A DNA stretch of 64,000 bases, taken from Oleiharenicola lentus. GTDB lineage: Bacteria; Verrucomicrobiota; Verrucomicrobiia; Opitutales; Opitutaceae. The DNA is taken from contig NZ_SDHX01000001.1 of the NCBI RefSeq assembly GCF_004118375.1, positions 372,001-436,000 of the forward strand, given 5' to 3'. Under the pieces are notes generated by a model, which worked only from the letters and a program-made list of their open reading frames with translations, was not told where the DNA came from and did no database searches. Numbering within the stretch: position 1 is the stretch's first letter; each line of letters begins with the position of its first letter. The position numbers and the translations under genes were made by a program. Shown here in pieces: positions 46,729 through 55,953 of this stretch.

Positions 46729-47536
46729 GGGAGTTCTCCAGTTGTTTGAAGCGGGGATTCTTGAGGTCGATGACCGGGCTGAGGAAGTTGGCGATGTCCG
46801 GGTCGGTCGGGTGGCGGAAGTCGTCGGGCACGCCGAGGGCGCGGATGCGGCCGTCCATGATGATGCCGATGCGGTCGGCGATGCTCAGGGCGAGCGAGCG
46901 GTCGTGCGTGACGACGATGCTGGTGACGGCGGTTTGTTCGCGGAGCGTGGCGATGATCTCGCTGATGGTCGCGGACATCACGGGATCGAGCTCGGAGGTG
47001 GGTTCGTCGTAGAGGAGCAGCTGGGGCTCCATCACGAGGGCGCGGGCGATGGCCACGCGCTTCTTCATGCCGCCGGAGAGCTCGGAGGGAAATTTCTTCA
47101 CGGCCTTCTCCAACGAGAGGATGGAGAGGGCGTTCATCACGCGCTCGCGGATGCCGGCCTCGTCGCACAGGCGGTGTTCGCGCGGGTAGAGCGCGAGGTT
47201 GTCGTAAACCGAGAGCGAGTTGAAGAGCGCACCGGCCTGGAAGACGAGGGCGAGGTGCACCTTGTCGCGCGTGTCGGGATCGGAGGCGTCGTGTTCGCCG
47301 ATGCGCACCTCGCCGCTGGTGGCGCGTTCGAGGCCGGCGATGTGTTTCAGGAGGACGCTCTTGCCCGAGCCGCTGGGACCCATAAGGCAGAAAATTTCAC
47401 CGGGCCGGACCTCGAGGTTGATGTCGCGCAGGACCGTGCTGCGGCCGAACTGCTTGGTCAGACCCTTGACCGTGACGCCGAAGGTTTTCCCGATGAACGG
47501 GGTGGCGGTGAAGCTGGAGGCGGAAGGCGTGCTCAT
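46721..47536 (-). CDS. MlaF-like ABC transporter ATPase
   Basis: A 271-residue ATPase. Walker A is GPSGSGKSVLLKHIAG; the signature is LSGGMKKRVAIARALVMEP; Walker B is LLLYDEPTSELDPV; the switch His is in VVTHDRSLALS. The FRHPTDPDIANFLSPVIDL tail is typical of MlaF. ATG 47536 is 2 bp after the permease stop. It powers lipid transport with MlaE and MlaD. Confidence 0.92.
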   Translation of the reverse strand: MSTPSASSFTATPFIGKTFGVTVKGLTKQFGRSTVLRDINLEVRPGEIFCLMGPSGSGKSVLLKHIAGLERATSGEVRIGEHDASDPDTRDKVHLALVFQAGALFNSLSVYDNLALYPREHRLCDEAGIRERVMNALSILSLEKAVKKFPSELSGGMKKRVAIARALVMEPQLLLYDEPTSELDPVMSATISEIIATLREQTAVTSIVVTHDRSLALSIADRIGIIMDGRIRALGVPDDFRHPTDPDIANFLSPVIDLKNPRFKQLENSHE

Positions 47537-47538
47537 GG

Positions 47539-48291
47539 TCAGAGGAGGGCCTTGGTGACGAAGTAGTCGAGCACCAGGATGAGGATGAGGGAGGTGACGA
47601 CGGCCTTGGTGACCGAGGCGCCGATCTCGCGGGGGCCGCCGCGGGTGGAGAGACCGATGTAGCAGCACACGAGCACGATCACGAAGCCGAAGACCTGCGC
47701 CTTGAGCAGGCCGTCGATCACGTCCTGGTTCTTCATGTAGGCCTTCAGCGCGGCGAAGTAGGCGGCGTTGTCCACCGAGATGGAGTGGGTGTATTCGCTG
47801 ACGAGCGCCCCGCCATACCAGCCGCAGAGGATGCCGATGAGGGTGAGCGGCGGCATCATCACGAAGATCGCTGCGAGCCGCGGCAGGACGAGGATGCGCT
47901 CGGGGGGAATGTTCATGGTCTCGAGCGCGTCCACCTCCTGGAAGACCTTCATCGAGGCCAGCTCGGCGGCGATGGCGGAACCGACGCGGCCGGCGATGAG
48001 GATGGCGACCATGACCGGGCCGAGTTCGCGCACCATCGAGAGGCCGACGAGGGTGCCAATGAACTGCTTGGCGCCGAAATTCTCCATGCTGTAACCGCTC
48101 TGGAGCGCGAGCACGCTGCCGATGAAGAAGGTCAGGATCGTGACGATGGGCAGCGAGGTGAACCCGATGATGTAGCACTGCTCGATGACGCGGCGGGACT
48201 GGCCGGGCAGCGTGCCGAAATATTTCAGCGAGCGCGCCAGCAGGAGCACGGTGCCCCCGATGTGGCCGAGGATGGCGTTGAGGAAAGTCAT
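47539..48291 (-). CDS. MlaE-like ABC transporter permease
   Basis: A 250-residue membrane protein. Family motifs: GFTSLPIVTILTFFIGSVLA; QSGYSMENFGAKQFIG; LGPVMVAILIAGRVGSAIAAEL; and MKVFQEVDALETMNI. It is the inner-membrane core of the phospholipid ABC system. Its start overlaps the stop of the upstream WP[FL]-repeat gene by 4 bp, so the two are coupled. Confidence 0.92.
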   Translation of the reverse strand: MTFLNAILGHIGGTVLLLARSLKYFGTLPGQSRRVIEQCYIIGFTSLPIVTILTFFIGSVLALQSGYSMENFGAKQFIGTLVGLSMVRELGPVMVAILIAGRVGSAIAAELASMKVFQEVDALETMNIPPERILVLPRLAAIFVMMPPLTLIGILCGWYGGALVSEYTHSISVDNAAYFAALKAYMKNQDVIDGLLKAQVFGFVIVLVCCYIGLSTRGGPREIGASVTKAVVTSLILILVLDYFVTKALL

Positions 48292-49739
48292 GGCGAGGCG
48301 GCTTGGTCAGCCTTCATGGCGGCTTTGGACGGAAAATCGAACAGGAAGAGGTGCCAGCGTTGGCCGGCCGCGCGACGCCAGCCGATCAGGCCCCGGCCCA
48401 GTGCGAAACGGCGCTCGTTGGCGTCGGCGCGGTAGCCGGCGAGCGGGCCGAGGTGAAACTCGCGTTCCTCCGGACCGCGGCGCCAGGTGACGGCGTTCCA
48501 GAGCAGGGCGTGGCGCTCGGAGCGGTCGGCCTGCCGGTCGAAGCGGTAGAGCGCGAAGAGCGGCGACCAGAGCCGGCGCACGGTGTCGTTGCGCGGGAAA
48601 AACACCTCGAAGGGGCTGAGCGCCTGCACCTGCCGGCGGCCGGCGCCGTTGTCCCACGCGCTGAACAGCGGCCAGAGGTGGGTCTTGTGCGCGGCGGCGA
48701 CCTCGCGGTCGGGGCTGCGCTGCTCCAGTGACCAATAGAGGAAGAACAGGAACGTTGTCTTGTCCTGCGCGAGGCCGTCGGCGGTCCAGCGCTGGTTGCG
48801 GTAGAGCGGCCAGAGCAGCCAGGTCTTGTCGGTGCCTTTGATGACGGAGTGCGTGTAGAACGGGCCCCAGCGGTTCACCATCCGGTCGTCGCCGCGCCCC
48901 TGCACGAGGAAGGGCCAGAACCAGCGGGTTTCGTGGTAGCGGTAGGGAAGGGTGCGGTCGGAGTAGCCGAAAAAGGGCCACGCGTAGTTTTCGTTGATAT
49001 AGCCGGGGCTGGTCTCGCGCGAGTAGAACGGCAACACGCCGAACTGCTTGGTCGGCTCGGGTTCGGAAAGGTTGCGCACCGACTTGTAGCCGAAGGGCCA
49101 GAGCCAGAACTGGCGCTCGTAATCGCCCTCGCGGGCCACGTGGCCGTAGAACGGCCAGAACTCAAAACCGTCGTGGCCGTCGCCCTCGATGAAGCGCAGG
49201 AACGGCCAGGGGGCGTGCGTGACGTGGCGGCCGGCCTTCTCCGTGTGCGAATAGAGCGGAAACGCGGAGAAGCGGATGCGGTCGCGTCCGAAGCGGTTCT
49301 TGATCGTGCCGTGCAGCGGGAAGAGCGCCCGGTAGCTGGTCTCGGCGTCGCCGGTGTCGCGGGAGAACCAGAAAGGCCAGACGTCGAAGCGTTGATCGGC
49401 CTGCCCGCCGGCGGTGTAATCACTGCGGTTGTTGAGCAGCTGAAAGAAACTGAAGGTCTGAAAATCCGGCTGACGGCGCCAGGTGAAGAAAGGATAGAGG
49501 AAGCTGCCCTCAGTCGTCTCGCCGGTGGTGGTTTCCAGGTAGAGCGGGCGCAGGCCCTCCTGCGTGTAGCCGTCCGCCGTGTTGCCGAAAAACAAGGGAC
49601 CGAGAATCTGCCAGGATTCCGTCGTGCCGTCCGCCTTGCTGACGTAGAGCGGCCAGACGTTGTCCTCCCCGGCCCGGAGCGGGACGAAGGCGAGCAGCAG
49701 GCAGGCGGCGGCCAGCCGGGCTAGACGGCGGAAATTCAT
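48288..49739 (-). CDS. Exported WP[FL]-repeat protein, first gene of the Mla-like operon
   Basis: A 483-residue protein with a signal peptide (MNFRRLARLAAACLLLAFVPLRA) and no domain I recognise. Nine WP[FL] motifs (NVWPLY, DVWPFW, APWPFL, EFWPFY, WLWPFG, YAWPFF, WFWPFL, LLWPLY, HLWPLF) recur every 25-45 residues, separated by Arg/Asp-rich turns. This aromatic periodicity suggests a large beta-structure, either an outer-membrane barrel or a propeller. It overlaps mlaE by 4 bp. MlaA, MlaB and MlaC homologues are absent from the cluster, so it may be the outer-membrane or periplasmic partner. This is inference from position only. Confidence 0.65.
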   Translation of the reverse strand: MNFRRLARLAAACLLLAFVPLRAGEDNVWPLYVSKADGTTESWQILGPLFFGNTADGYTQEGLRPLYLETTTGETTEGSFLYPFFTWRRQPDFQTFSFFQLLNNRSDYTAGGQADQRFDVWPFWFSRDTGDAETSYRALFPLHGTIKNRFGRDRIRFSAFPLYSHTEKAGRHVTHAPWPFLRFIEGDGHDGFEFWPFYGHVAREGDYERQFWLWPFGYKSVRNLSEPEPTKQFGVLPFYSRETSPGYINENYAWPFFGYSDRTLPYRYHETRWFWPFLVQGRGDDRMVNRWGPFYTHSVIKGTDKTWLLWPLYRNQRWTADGLAQDKTTFLFFLYWSLEQRSPDREVAAAHKTHLWPLFSAWDNGAGRRQVQALSPFEVFFPRNDTVRRLWSPLFALYRFDRQADRSERHALLWNAVTWRRGPEEREFHLGPLAGYRADANERRFALGRGLIGWRRAAGQRWHLFLFDFPSKAAMKADQAASP

Positions 49740-49929
49740 GCTTGGTTGTCCGGGTAAGGCATTGCCTTTGGTCGGCGGGGAAGTCAGTCAGGTCAGGATG
49801 ACTTTCCACCGCAGCGGAGAGAATAGTTCATGGGTGCAGGGCGCAAATGCTATGTTTCAACCGGCGCTCTCGCAAATGGTTCCGTCCAACCGGCTCAGAA
49901 ACGCCTGATTAGCCCTCTTCTAGCAAATA

Positions 49930-50511
49930 ATGCGCATTACTGGAGGCAAAGCCCGGGGTATTCCACTCCACCTACCCAAAGGCGACGCGGTGCGGCCGGC
50001 CACCGATGCGATGCGGCAGGCCGTGTTCTCCAGCTTGGCGGCCAGGGTGGAGGGCGCGCGTTTTCTGGACCTTTTTGCCGGTAGCGGAGCCTATGGGCTG
50101 GAGGCGTTGAGCCGCGGGGCCGCCGGCGGGGTGTTTGTGGAGAAGGACGGACGCACCGCCGGGTTTATTCGCCAAAACCTCGCCGCCGTGTGCAAGAGCC
50201 TCGGTCGGCCCGCCTCCGATCTCACGGTCATCAACGCCGACGCCACCACGGTGACGCCCTCCGGCGGGGTGCCCGACTTGGTGTTCATCGATCCGCCTTA
50301 CGAAATCATCGCCGAGATCGCGCCCAAACTTTTCGCCCGTTTGGATGGGTTGCTGAAGGACCATCCCGATCCGGTGATCGTGTTTGAGCTGCCCGGCGAA
50401 TGTGAGCTGAGCCCGGCCGGCTGGACCTGTGTGAAACGGCTCGGCAAGGGTGCACGGCAGCCGACCGCGGCGTTTTTTAGGAAAGCCCCAGTTTCGCCCG
50501 CAGCAGGCTGA
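49930..50511 (+). CDS. rsmD: 16S rRNA (guanine966-N2)-methyltransferase-type RsmD
   Basis: A 193-residue SAM-dependent methyltransferase. It begins MRITGGKARGIPLHLPKGD and continues RPATDAMRQAVFSSLAARVE and FLDLFAGSGAYGLEALSRGA (SAM site). The catalytic motif is DPPY in LVFIDPPYEII. It methylates G966 of 16S rRNA during 30S assembly. It converges with rsmE, the two genes sharing 35 bp at their ends. The 190-bp gap upstream is shared with the divergent WP[FL]-repeat gene. Confidence 0.92.
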   Translation: MRITGGKARGIPLHLPKGDAVRPATDAMRQAVFSSLAARVEGARFLDLFAGSGAYGLEALSRGAAGGVFVEKDGRTAGFIRQNLAAVCKSLGRPASDLTVINADATTVTPSGGVPDLVFIDPPYEIIAEIAPKLFARLDGLLKDHPDPVIVFELPGECELSPAGWTCVKRLGKGARQPTAAFFRKAPVSPAAG

Positions 50512-51196
50512 TCGCGGCGACGCACGCGGTCTCGGTGCGAAGCACCCGTTCGCCAAGATGAACGAACAAAAATCCGCGCCGCAGCAACAAGTCGCGCTCC
50601 GTCGCCGTCCAGCCGCGTTCCGAGCCGATCGCGATTGTCACCTGCGCTCCGGCCGGCAGGCCCACGCGGCTCAAGGGTTGCGACGCCTCGTAATTGTCCA
50701 GCGCGAGCCGCGCGCCTTGCGCAGGTGCAGCCAGAGCCTCGGCGAGCGTGTGCCCATGCCGCACGACGGGCAGTCGCGTGCAAAATGCCTGCGCGGCCCC
50801 GGTGGTAAGCAGGGTTTCCCACTCGCGGGAAGACCAGAGCGAACTCTGCGCGTAGGAGGGCTCGCCACGCTCCGTGCGCACGAATTCCATCGCCTCTATT
50901 CCCAGCGAAGCACCCTCGCGCAGGATGTCACGGGCGGTCTGCGGACGCGGCAGGCCGACGAGCAGACGGATCGGCGCGAGGGGGGCGGGCTCTGCGCCCC
51001 AGGCAAACGACAGGTGCAGCGCGCCATCGGCGCCGATGGCCTCAAGCGTGGCCTTGCCGCGTGGACCGTTCACCAGTCCGGCATCGAAGCTGTCGCCGGC
51101 TCCGCGCTTGAGCACCGTGAGAATATGACGGGAACGGGCATCGTTCCCTGACAGGGGAAGCTCGACTTCCGCGGGATGAAAAAGAATGATGTTCAC
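50477..51196 (-). CDS. rsmE: 16S rRNA (uracil1498-N3)-methyltransferase RsmE
   Basis: A 239-residue SPOUT methyltransferase. The N-terminal PUA-like part reads HILTVLKRGAGDSFDAGLVN. The SPOUT knot has IRLLVGLPRPQTARDILREG, and IGSERGWTATERDLLLRRGF is the SAM-binding loop; it ends in a LRTETACVAAISLL motif typical of RsmE. The start is taken as GTG 51196 (MNIILFHPAEVEL), since further upstream codons are implausible. The 3' end overlaps rsmD (35 bp). It is divergent from a NarL-type regulator and their 5' ends meet. Confidence 0.92.
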   Translation of the reverse strand: MNIILFHPAEVELPLSGNDARSRHILTVLKRGAGDSFDAGLVNGPRGKATLEAIGADGALHLSFAWGAEPAPLAPIRLLVGLPRPQTARDILREGASLGIEAMEFVRTERGEPSYAQSSLWSSREWETLLTTGAAQAFCTRLPVVRHGHTLAEALAAPAQGARLALDNYEASQPLSRVGLPAGAQVTIAIGSERGWTATERDLLLRRGFLFVHLGERVLRTETACVAAISLLRAKLGLS

Positions 51197-51239
51197 ATTG
51201 AGGCAGGAGGAGCTTGCCGAAAACTTGCGCCCAGACAGA

Positions 51240-51956
51240 ATGACTAAACGCGTGAAAATGCCCGACACAACACCAGGCATGGATGGAGGTGCCGCATGCA
51301 TCGGCCGGGTTGTGATCGTCGAGGATCAGCGGCTCGTGGCGGAGTTCCTGCAGTTTCACTGCCGCGACCTGCGGTTGGAGGTTTTGCAGCATGCGACGGG
51401 CTATCGCGAGGGGCTGGCGTCGATCCGCCAGCACCGGCCCGATCTGGTCCTGCTCGACATCTCCCTGCCCGACGGGGACGGCCTCGACCTGGCGCGACAG
51501 ATCATCGAGGAGCAGCCCCGCGTGAAGATTCTGGCCATTTCCTCGCACCACGATCCCTGGACGATGTTGCAGGTCCAGCGCATCGGCATCCATGGCTTCG
51601 TGGACAAGACCGACCAGCGGCCGAACGTCGTCTCGGAAGCCATTCACGCCGTCCTGGGCGGCCGCGTTTTCTACACGCAGATCGTCAATCAATCGAGCGC
51701 GGCGATCCGACGCGACCCGAAGTCCTTTGTGCGCGTGTTGTCGGATTACGAGATGCGCATCCTCTCCATGATCGGCGAGTCCAAGTCGGACGACGAAATT
51801 GCCAACACGCTCAACGTCGCGTCGGCGACGGTGCAGTCGCGCCGGCGGGACATCATGCGCAAGCTGGACATCCACTCCACCCCGAAGCTGATCCACTATG
51901 CGATCGTGAACGGGCTTACGCGGGCGGAACAGCTGGGCCGGAAGAAACCAACCTAG
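51240..51956 (+). CDS. NarL/LuxR-type response regulator
   Basis: About 238 residues. The receiver domain has GRVVIVEDQRLVAEF, the phospho-acceptor Asp in DLVLLDISLPDGDGLDLA and the Lys in HGFVDKTDQ. The C-terminal LuxR-type HTH has LSDYEMRILSMIGESKSDDE followed by IANTLNVASATVQSRRRDIM. Start uncertain: ATG 51240, ATG 51258, TTG 51225 and ATG 51186 are in frame, and an AGGAGGAGC lies at 51207. It is probably the output of the convergent hybrid kinase; their 3' ends overlap by 41 bp. Confidence 0.82.
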   Translation: MTKRVKMPDTTPGMDGGAACIGRVVIVEDQRLVAEFLQFHCRDLRLEVLQHATGYREGLASIRQHRPDLVLLDISLPDGDGLDLARQIIEEQPRVKILAISSHHDPWTMLQVQRIGIHGFVDKTDQRPNVVSEAIHAVLGGRVFYTQIVNQSSAAIRRDPKSFVRVLSDYEMRILSMIGESKSDDEIANTLNVASATVQSRRRDIMRKLDIHSTPKLIHYAIVNGLTRAEQLGRKKPT

Positions 51957-54900
51957 CGCGCAGCGCTGCGATCGACGTCAGGAAACACGGCCAGAGCGTC
52001 TGTAGCTCGGGCCAGCGGCCCTTGGTGGAATTCTCCTCCAGGCGGCGGCACAGCCCGGCGAGCTCTTTTTCGTGGATGAAGTTGAAGCGACCGCAAAGGC
52101 GGTGGGCATAGCGCGCGCCATCGGCGTTGTGCCGGTTCCGGATGGCCTCCTCCAGCAATCCGACCTCTTCCTGCATTTCCGCGAGGTAGAGCGCGACTTC
52201 GTCGGCGAAGCGCACCTGCTTCTTGGTGGCGAGCAGGCGGAGGTTGGCCAAGCCGTCGGAATCGGGGGCCGGTTTCTCCTCCGCGGCCGCCACAATCACG
52301 CGGGCTGCGACCAGGGCCTTGCGGAGGCGATCCGGGGTAACGGGTTTGCCGAGGAAGGCGTCCATGCCCGCCTCGCGGCATTCGCGTTGTTTTTCCGGGG
52401 TGTTGAACGCGGTGGTGGCGAAGATCCGCGCCCGGGCCGAACCGCCGGGCAGGGCGCGGAGGCCCCGGGCAACATCGAGGCCGCCCAGGCCGGGCAGGTC
52501 GTAGTCGAGGAAGACCAGTGCATATTCGTGCCGGGTAGCGAGTGCCATCGCTTCGGTTCCGTCGCCGACGGTATCCACGGCGTAACCGAAGCGGGCGAGC
52601 AGGTCGGCGAGGACCACACGGTTGTATTCCTGGTCGTCCACCACCAGGGCGCGACCGGCGGGAGCGTGCGTGGCGGGAGCCGCGGCGGTCGGCTGCTCGT
52701 CCGGTTCGGGTGCGAGTTGGAGCGGCACGCTGAAGTTGAAACATGAGCCCCGGCCGGGTTCGCTTTCGAGCCAGATGCGCCCGCCCATTTTCTCGGCGTA
52801 GCCCTTGCAAAGTGCGAGGCCGAGGCCGGTGCCGGCCACCCGTCCGCCGCGGGCGGCGGCCCCGCGTTCAAAACGGCGGAAGAGCCGCTGCTTTTCCTCG
52901 GCAGAAATACCCGGCCCCTCGTCGGCGACGGCAAAGAAGACCTCGGTGCGCTCGGGACCGGCCGGCTGGCACCATACGGTGACCTCGACCGTGCCGCGAC
53001 CGGAGAACTTCAGGGCGTTGCTCACAAAGTTGAGCAGGATCTGACGGATGCGACGGGGGTCGCCGCGCAAGTGACGCGGCACGCCCGGGGAGACCGCGAT
53101 TTCCACGGGGATGCGGCGCTGCTCGCTGTCGGCCGCGGTCATGGCCGCCACCGAATCCACCAGGGCGTGCAGATCGAAGGGCCTGGACTCGATCTCGACG
53201 ACACCGGCCTGCATCCTGGAGAGGTCGAGCAGGTCCTCCAGCAGCGAGGCGAGGTGGTCGGCGCAGGCCCGCAACAGGCCGAACTTGCGCTGACTCTCGG
53301 GATCGAGCCCCACTGTTGGCAGGGATTCGGATATGCCGATGACACCGTTCATCGGGTTGCGGATCTCGTGGCTCACGCTCGCGAGAAACTCATCCTTGGC
53401 CGCGTTGGCCTTCACGAGTTCGGCGGTCCGGAGCCGGACGGTGTTTTCAAGTGCCTCCTGCTGGGTGCGACTGCGGCGCTCGCGCACCCGGATGGTCAGC
53501 CACACGCCGGCAGCCAGCAGGAGTCCATAACTGGCGTAAGCTCCCTTGGAGCGATACCAGGGCGGGAGAATGCGGAAGGAGAAAACCGCAGGGATGCTGG
53601 TCTGCCCCGCCGGGTTTACGGTGCGGGCCTCAAGCTGGTAATTGCCCTCGGACAGGTTGGACAGGTCTTGGCTCAGGCGGCGGGAAGGGACGGACCAGTC
53701 GCCGTGGGGCGCAACCCGGGTTTGCACGAGCCAGTGCCGGGCCGACATGGGATCGCCGGTGAAAATGCGAAAGCCCACACGGTGGCGGGAGAATGGAAAA
53801 TCCGCGCCTTCCGGGCGGGCGGGCGGGCTCGAAATCGCCCGGTCCAGATGAATGGACGGAGGGGAAGGGGGCGCGAGTGGAGGCACGCTGGCGAAGTCGA
53901 GGCGCAGCAGACGCTCGGAGCCGCCGACCCAGAGCACGGGTTGGGCGTGTTCCTGGGTAAAGGTGAGTGTTTGCACGAGACCGACAGATTCCAGCGCCGG
54001 AACGTCCAGTTCCATCCAGGTGGCCGAACTGTCGGCGTGGTGGATAATGCGACCCAGGCCTTCCGATTCGAACTCCGTGCCGGGGGCTCGCAGCCGGGTG
54101 AAAGCGACGAGCGTATCCCGGGTGCCGGGGATCGGAGTGGCGAATCGTGGCGAGATGCCGGGCAAAACCAGCAAATCGTGCAGCTGCCGGCTGCTTGGGT
54201 CCGCGAGGAAGACCCGTTCACTGGCAAAAACAAGCAGTTGTGCGGGGGCGTCACCGAAACAAATCTGCCCGCGAGTGGGCAGACCGGTGGTCGGATCACT
54301 CAACCTCTGGGTCTTGCCACTGACCGGATCAACCGTGAACACGCCCTCGCTGGCGGTGCCGACCCAGACCGTCCCTTGTGAGTCTTCAGCGATCCACCGG
54401 CCGAAGCCCGGAATCTGTCCGAATTGCCGCACCGCGAAACTACCGTCCTCCTTCGCGCTCAGCTCGGCCAGGGTGTCTCCCTCGGAGAGGTAATAGGTTT
54501 TCGCCCGGACACGCGAGGCCGTGATGGCATAAACCCCCTTGGCCAGGACTTGATAAATATTGCCGGGTTGTCCTCCCGCCCATTGGTCGATGCCACCATG
54601 CCGGGCGAGCAGCAGCCGGTCGGGGGTCGCGTGCATCCGGGTGTAGCGTTCGTTCAGCTCGGTAACCGGGGCAATCCGGGCGGCTTCGCCGAAGCCGGGC
54701 TTTAGCCGATAGATGGCGTTCTTGTTGGTGAGATAGATTTCCTCGCGGGTGCAGACGAAATCCTGCACGCCGCCTTCGAGCCCATTGCGCTCGGTATGCA
54801 AGGTGGCGGTGCCAGTCGGCTCCACCCGGAAAATGCCGTCGTAGGTCGAGCACCACACGGTGCCATTTGGTAGCCGGTGGAGGGTTTGGATACCGGCGAC

Positions 54901-55785
54901 GGCCGGATGGTCGGAGAGGCTGATCCGGCGCACCAGTTTGCCCGCCGGGTCGATCACAAGGAGCCCGCCGTTGAGAGTGCCGACCAAGATGTTCCCATCG
55001 GGCAGTTCAACGTAGCCGATCAGGCGGTTCGCGACGATGAGCTGCTGAAGTTCCGGCCCGAAAACAGCCTCCGGGGGATCGCCGGGTCGGAAAAATCCCA
55101 GACTGCTTACCACGGTCAGCCCGCGGTCATCGCGGCGCAGTCCGAAGAGGCCTCCGGCAGGCAAATGTTCGGCCGCGATCTCGAGGACGGGACCGGAGGT
55201 CGTCAGGCGATACAGACCGGACTCGAGATGATGAAACCAGCTTTCGCCGCCGAACTTGAACGGGAAAAGCCGGCCCTTCCCCGGGAAGGTCCAGATGCGA
55301 AACCGGGAGCCGTCCCAGCGATAGACCTTCGCGGTGCCGATGAAAAAAACCTGATCCCCCGCCAGGCCGCTGCCCCAGATGTGCTCCACGTTACGCTCGT
55401 CTGCCGGCAGTCGATCCAGCAGAGAGTGATAGTGGAAGCGACCGACCGTTGGTTCGGTGAGATAGCCGATTTCGTTGAGCGCACCTGCCCAGAGCCGCCC
55501 ACCCGGTCCAAACTCGATCGTCCGGAGGGCTGTCAGTTCTTTCGCGGCGTGCACGGTCCAGGATTGTCCGTCGAATACGGCCAGTCCGTTGCCTCCCACG
55601 AGGAGGCGACCCAAGGGATCCTGATGCACGAACCAGTTGTAGGCATAATCGAATCCCATCTGGCGGGGTAGGTAGTGTTCCACCCAGGCCAAGCCGGCGG
55701 TTTGGTCTGTCCACGTGCCTCGCACCGGGCCGGCGATAAGACACGGGAGAAGCAGAATCGGGTATAAAAAGCGTTTAGGACTCAC
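51916..55785 (-). CDS. Hybrid sensor histidine kinase with periplasmic beta-propeller sensor, receiver and Hpt
   Basis: About 1289 residues. Order: signal (VSPKRFLYPILLLPCLIAG); a long two-propeller sensor (about 25-640) with blades such as GRLLVGGNGLAVFDGQSW; a Y_Y_Y-like Ig domain (about 650-730); one TM helix (about 745-765); HisKA with H806 in VSHEIRNPMNGVIG; HATPase with NFVSNALKFS and GTGLGLALCKGYAEKMGG; a receiver with D1094 in ALVFLDYDLPGLGG; and an Hpt-like end with H1228 in YAHRLCGRFNF. Such sensors usually detect sugar oligomers in gut and soil bacteria, but the ligand here is unknown. GTG 55785 has a TCAGGATC Shine-Dalgarno; GTG 55815 is an alternative. Its 3' end overlaps the NarL-type regulator, probably its partner. 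Confidence 0.88.
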   Translation of the reverse strand: MSPKRFLYPILLLPCLIAGPVRGTWTDQTAGLAWVEHYLPRQMGFDYAYNWFVHQDPLGRLLVGGNGLAVFDGQSWTVHAAKELTALRTIEFGPGGRLWAGALNEIGYLTEPTVGRFHYHSLLDRLPADERNVEHIWGSGLAGDQVFFIGTAKVYRWDGSRFRIWTFPGKGRLFPFKFGGESWFHHLESGLYRLTTSGPVLEIAAEHLPAGGLFGLRRDDRGLTVVSSLGFFRPGDPPEAVFGPELQQLIVANRLIGYVELPDGNILVGTLNGGLLVIDPAGKLVRRISLSDHPAVAGIQTLHRLPNGTVWCSTYDGIFRVEPTGTATLHTERNGLEGGVQDFVCTREEIYLTNKNAIYRLKPGFGEAARIAPVTELNERYTRMHATPDRLLLARHGGIDQWAGGQPGNIYQVLAKGVYAITASRVRAKTYYLSEGDTLAELSAKEDGSFAVRQFGQIPGFGRWIAEDSQGTVWVGTASEGVFTVDPVSGKTQRLSDPTTGLPTRGQICFGDAPAQLLVFASERVFLADPSSRQLHDLLVLPGISPRFATPIPGTRDTLVAFTRLRAPGTEFESEGLGRIIHHADSSATWMELDVPALESVGLVQTLTFTQEHAQPVLWVGGSERLLRLDFASVPPLAPPSPPSIHLDRAISSPPARPEGADFPFSRHRVGFRIFTGDPMSARHWLVQTRVAPHGDWSVPSRRLSQDLSNLSEGNYQLEARTVNPAGQTSIPAVFSFRILPPWYRSKGAYASYGLLLAAGVWLTIRVRERRSRTQQEALENTVRLRTAELVKANAAKDEFLASVSHEIRNPMNGVIGISESLPTVGLDPESQRKFGLLRACADHLASLLEDLLDLSRMQAGVVEIESRPFDLHALVDSVAAMTAADSEQRRIPVEIAVSPGVPRHLRGDPRRIRQILLNFVSNALKFSGRGTVEVTVWCQPAGPERTEVFFAVADEGPGISAEEKQRLFRRFERGAAARGGRVAGTGLGLALCKGYAEKMGGRIWLESEPGRGSCFNFSVPLQLAPEPDEQPTAAAPATHAPAGRALVVDDQEYNRVVLADLLARFGYAVDTVGDGTEAMALATRHEYALVFLDYDLPGLGGLDVARGLRALPGGSARARIFATTAFNTPEKQRECREAGMDAFLGKPVTPDRLRKALVAARVIVAAAEEKPAPDSDGLANLRLLATKKQVRFADEVALYLAEMQEEVGLLEEAIRNRHNADGARYAHRLCGRFNFIHEKELAGLCRRLEENSTKGRWPELQTLWPCFLTSIAALRARLVSSGPAVPPA

Positions 55786-55953
55786 GGCGATCCTGATCGA
55801 CGGGAGGTTTATCACGCAAGCCGCTGTCAGGCAAACGACATTCGCACCAGAAATCAGGCTTAGGACAGGAAAGCCGAGCCGGGCTGTAGAGGCTGCATTT
55901 CAGGCGGTTTCCGTCGTCATATTTTTGCCCGGCCAGGCGATATTTGGGACGTT

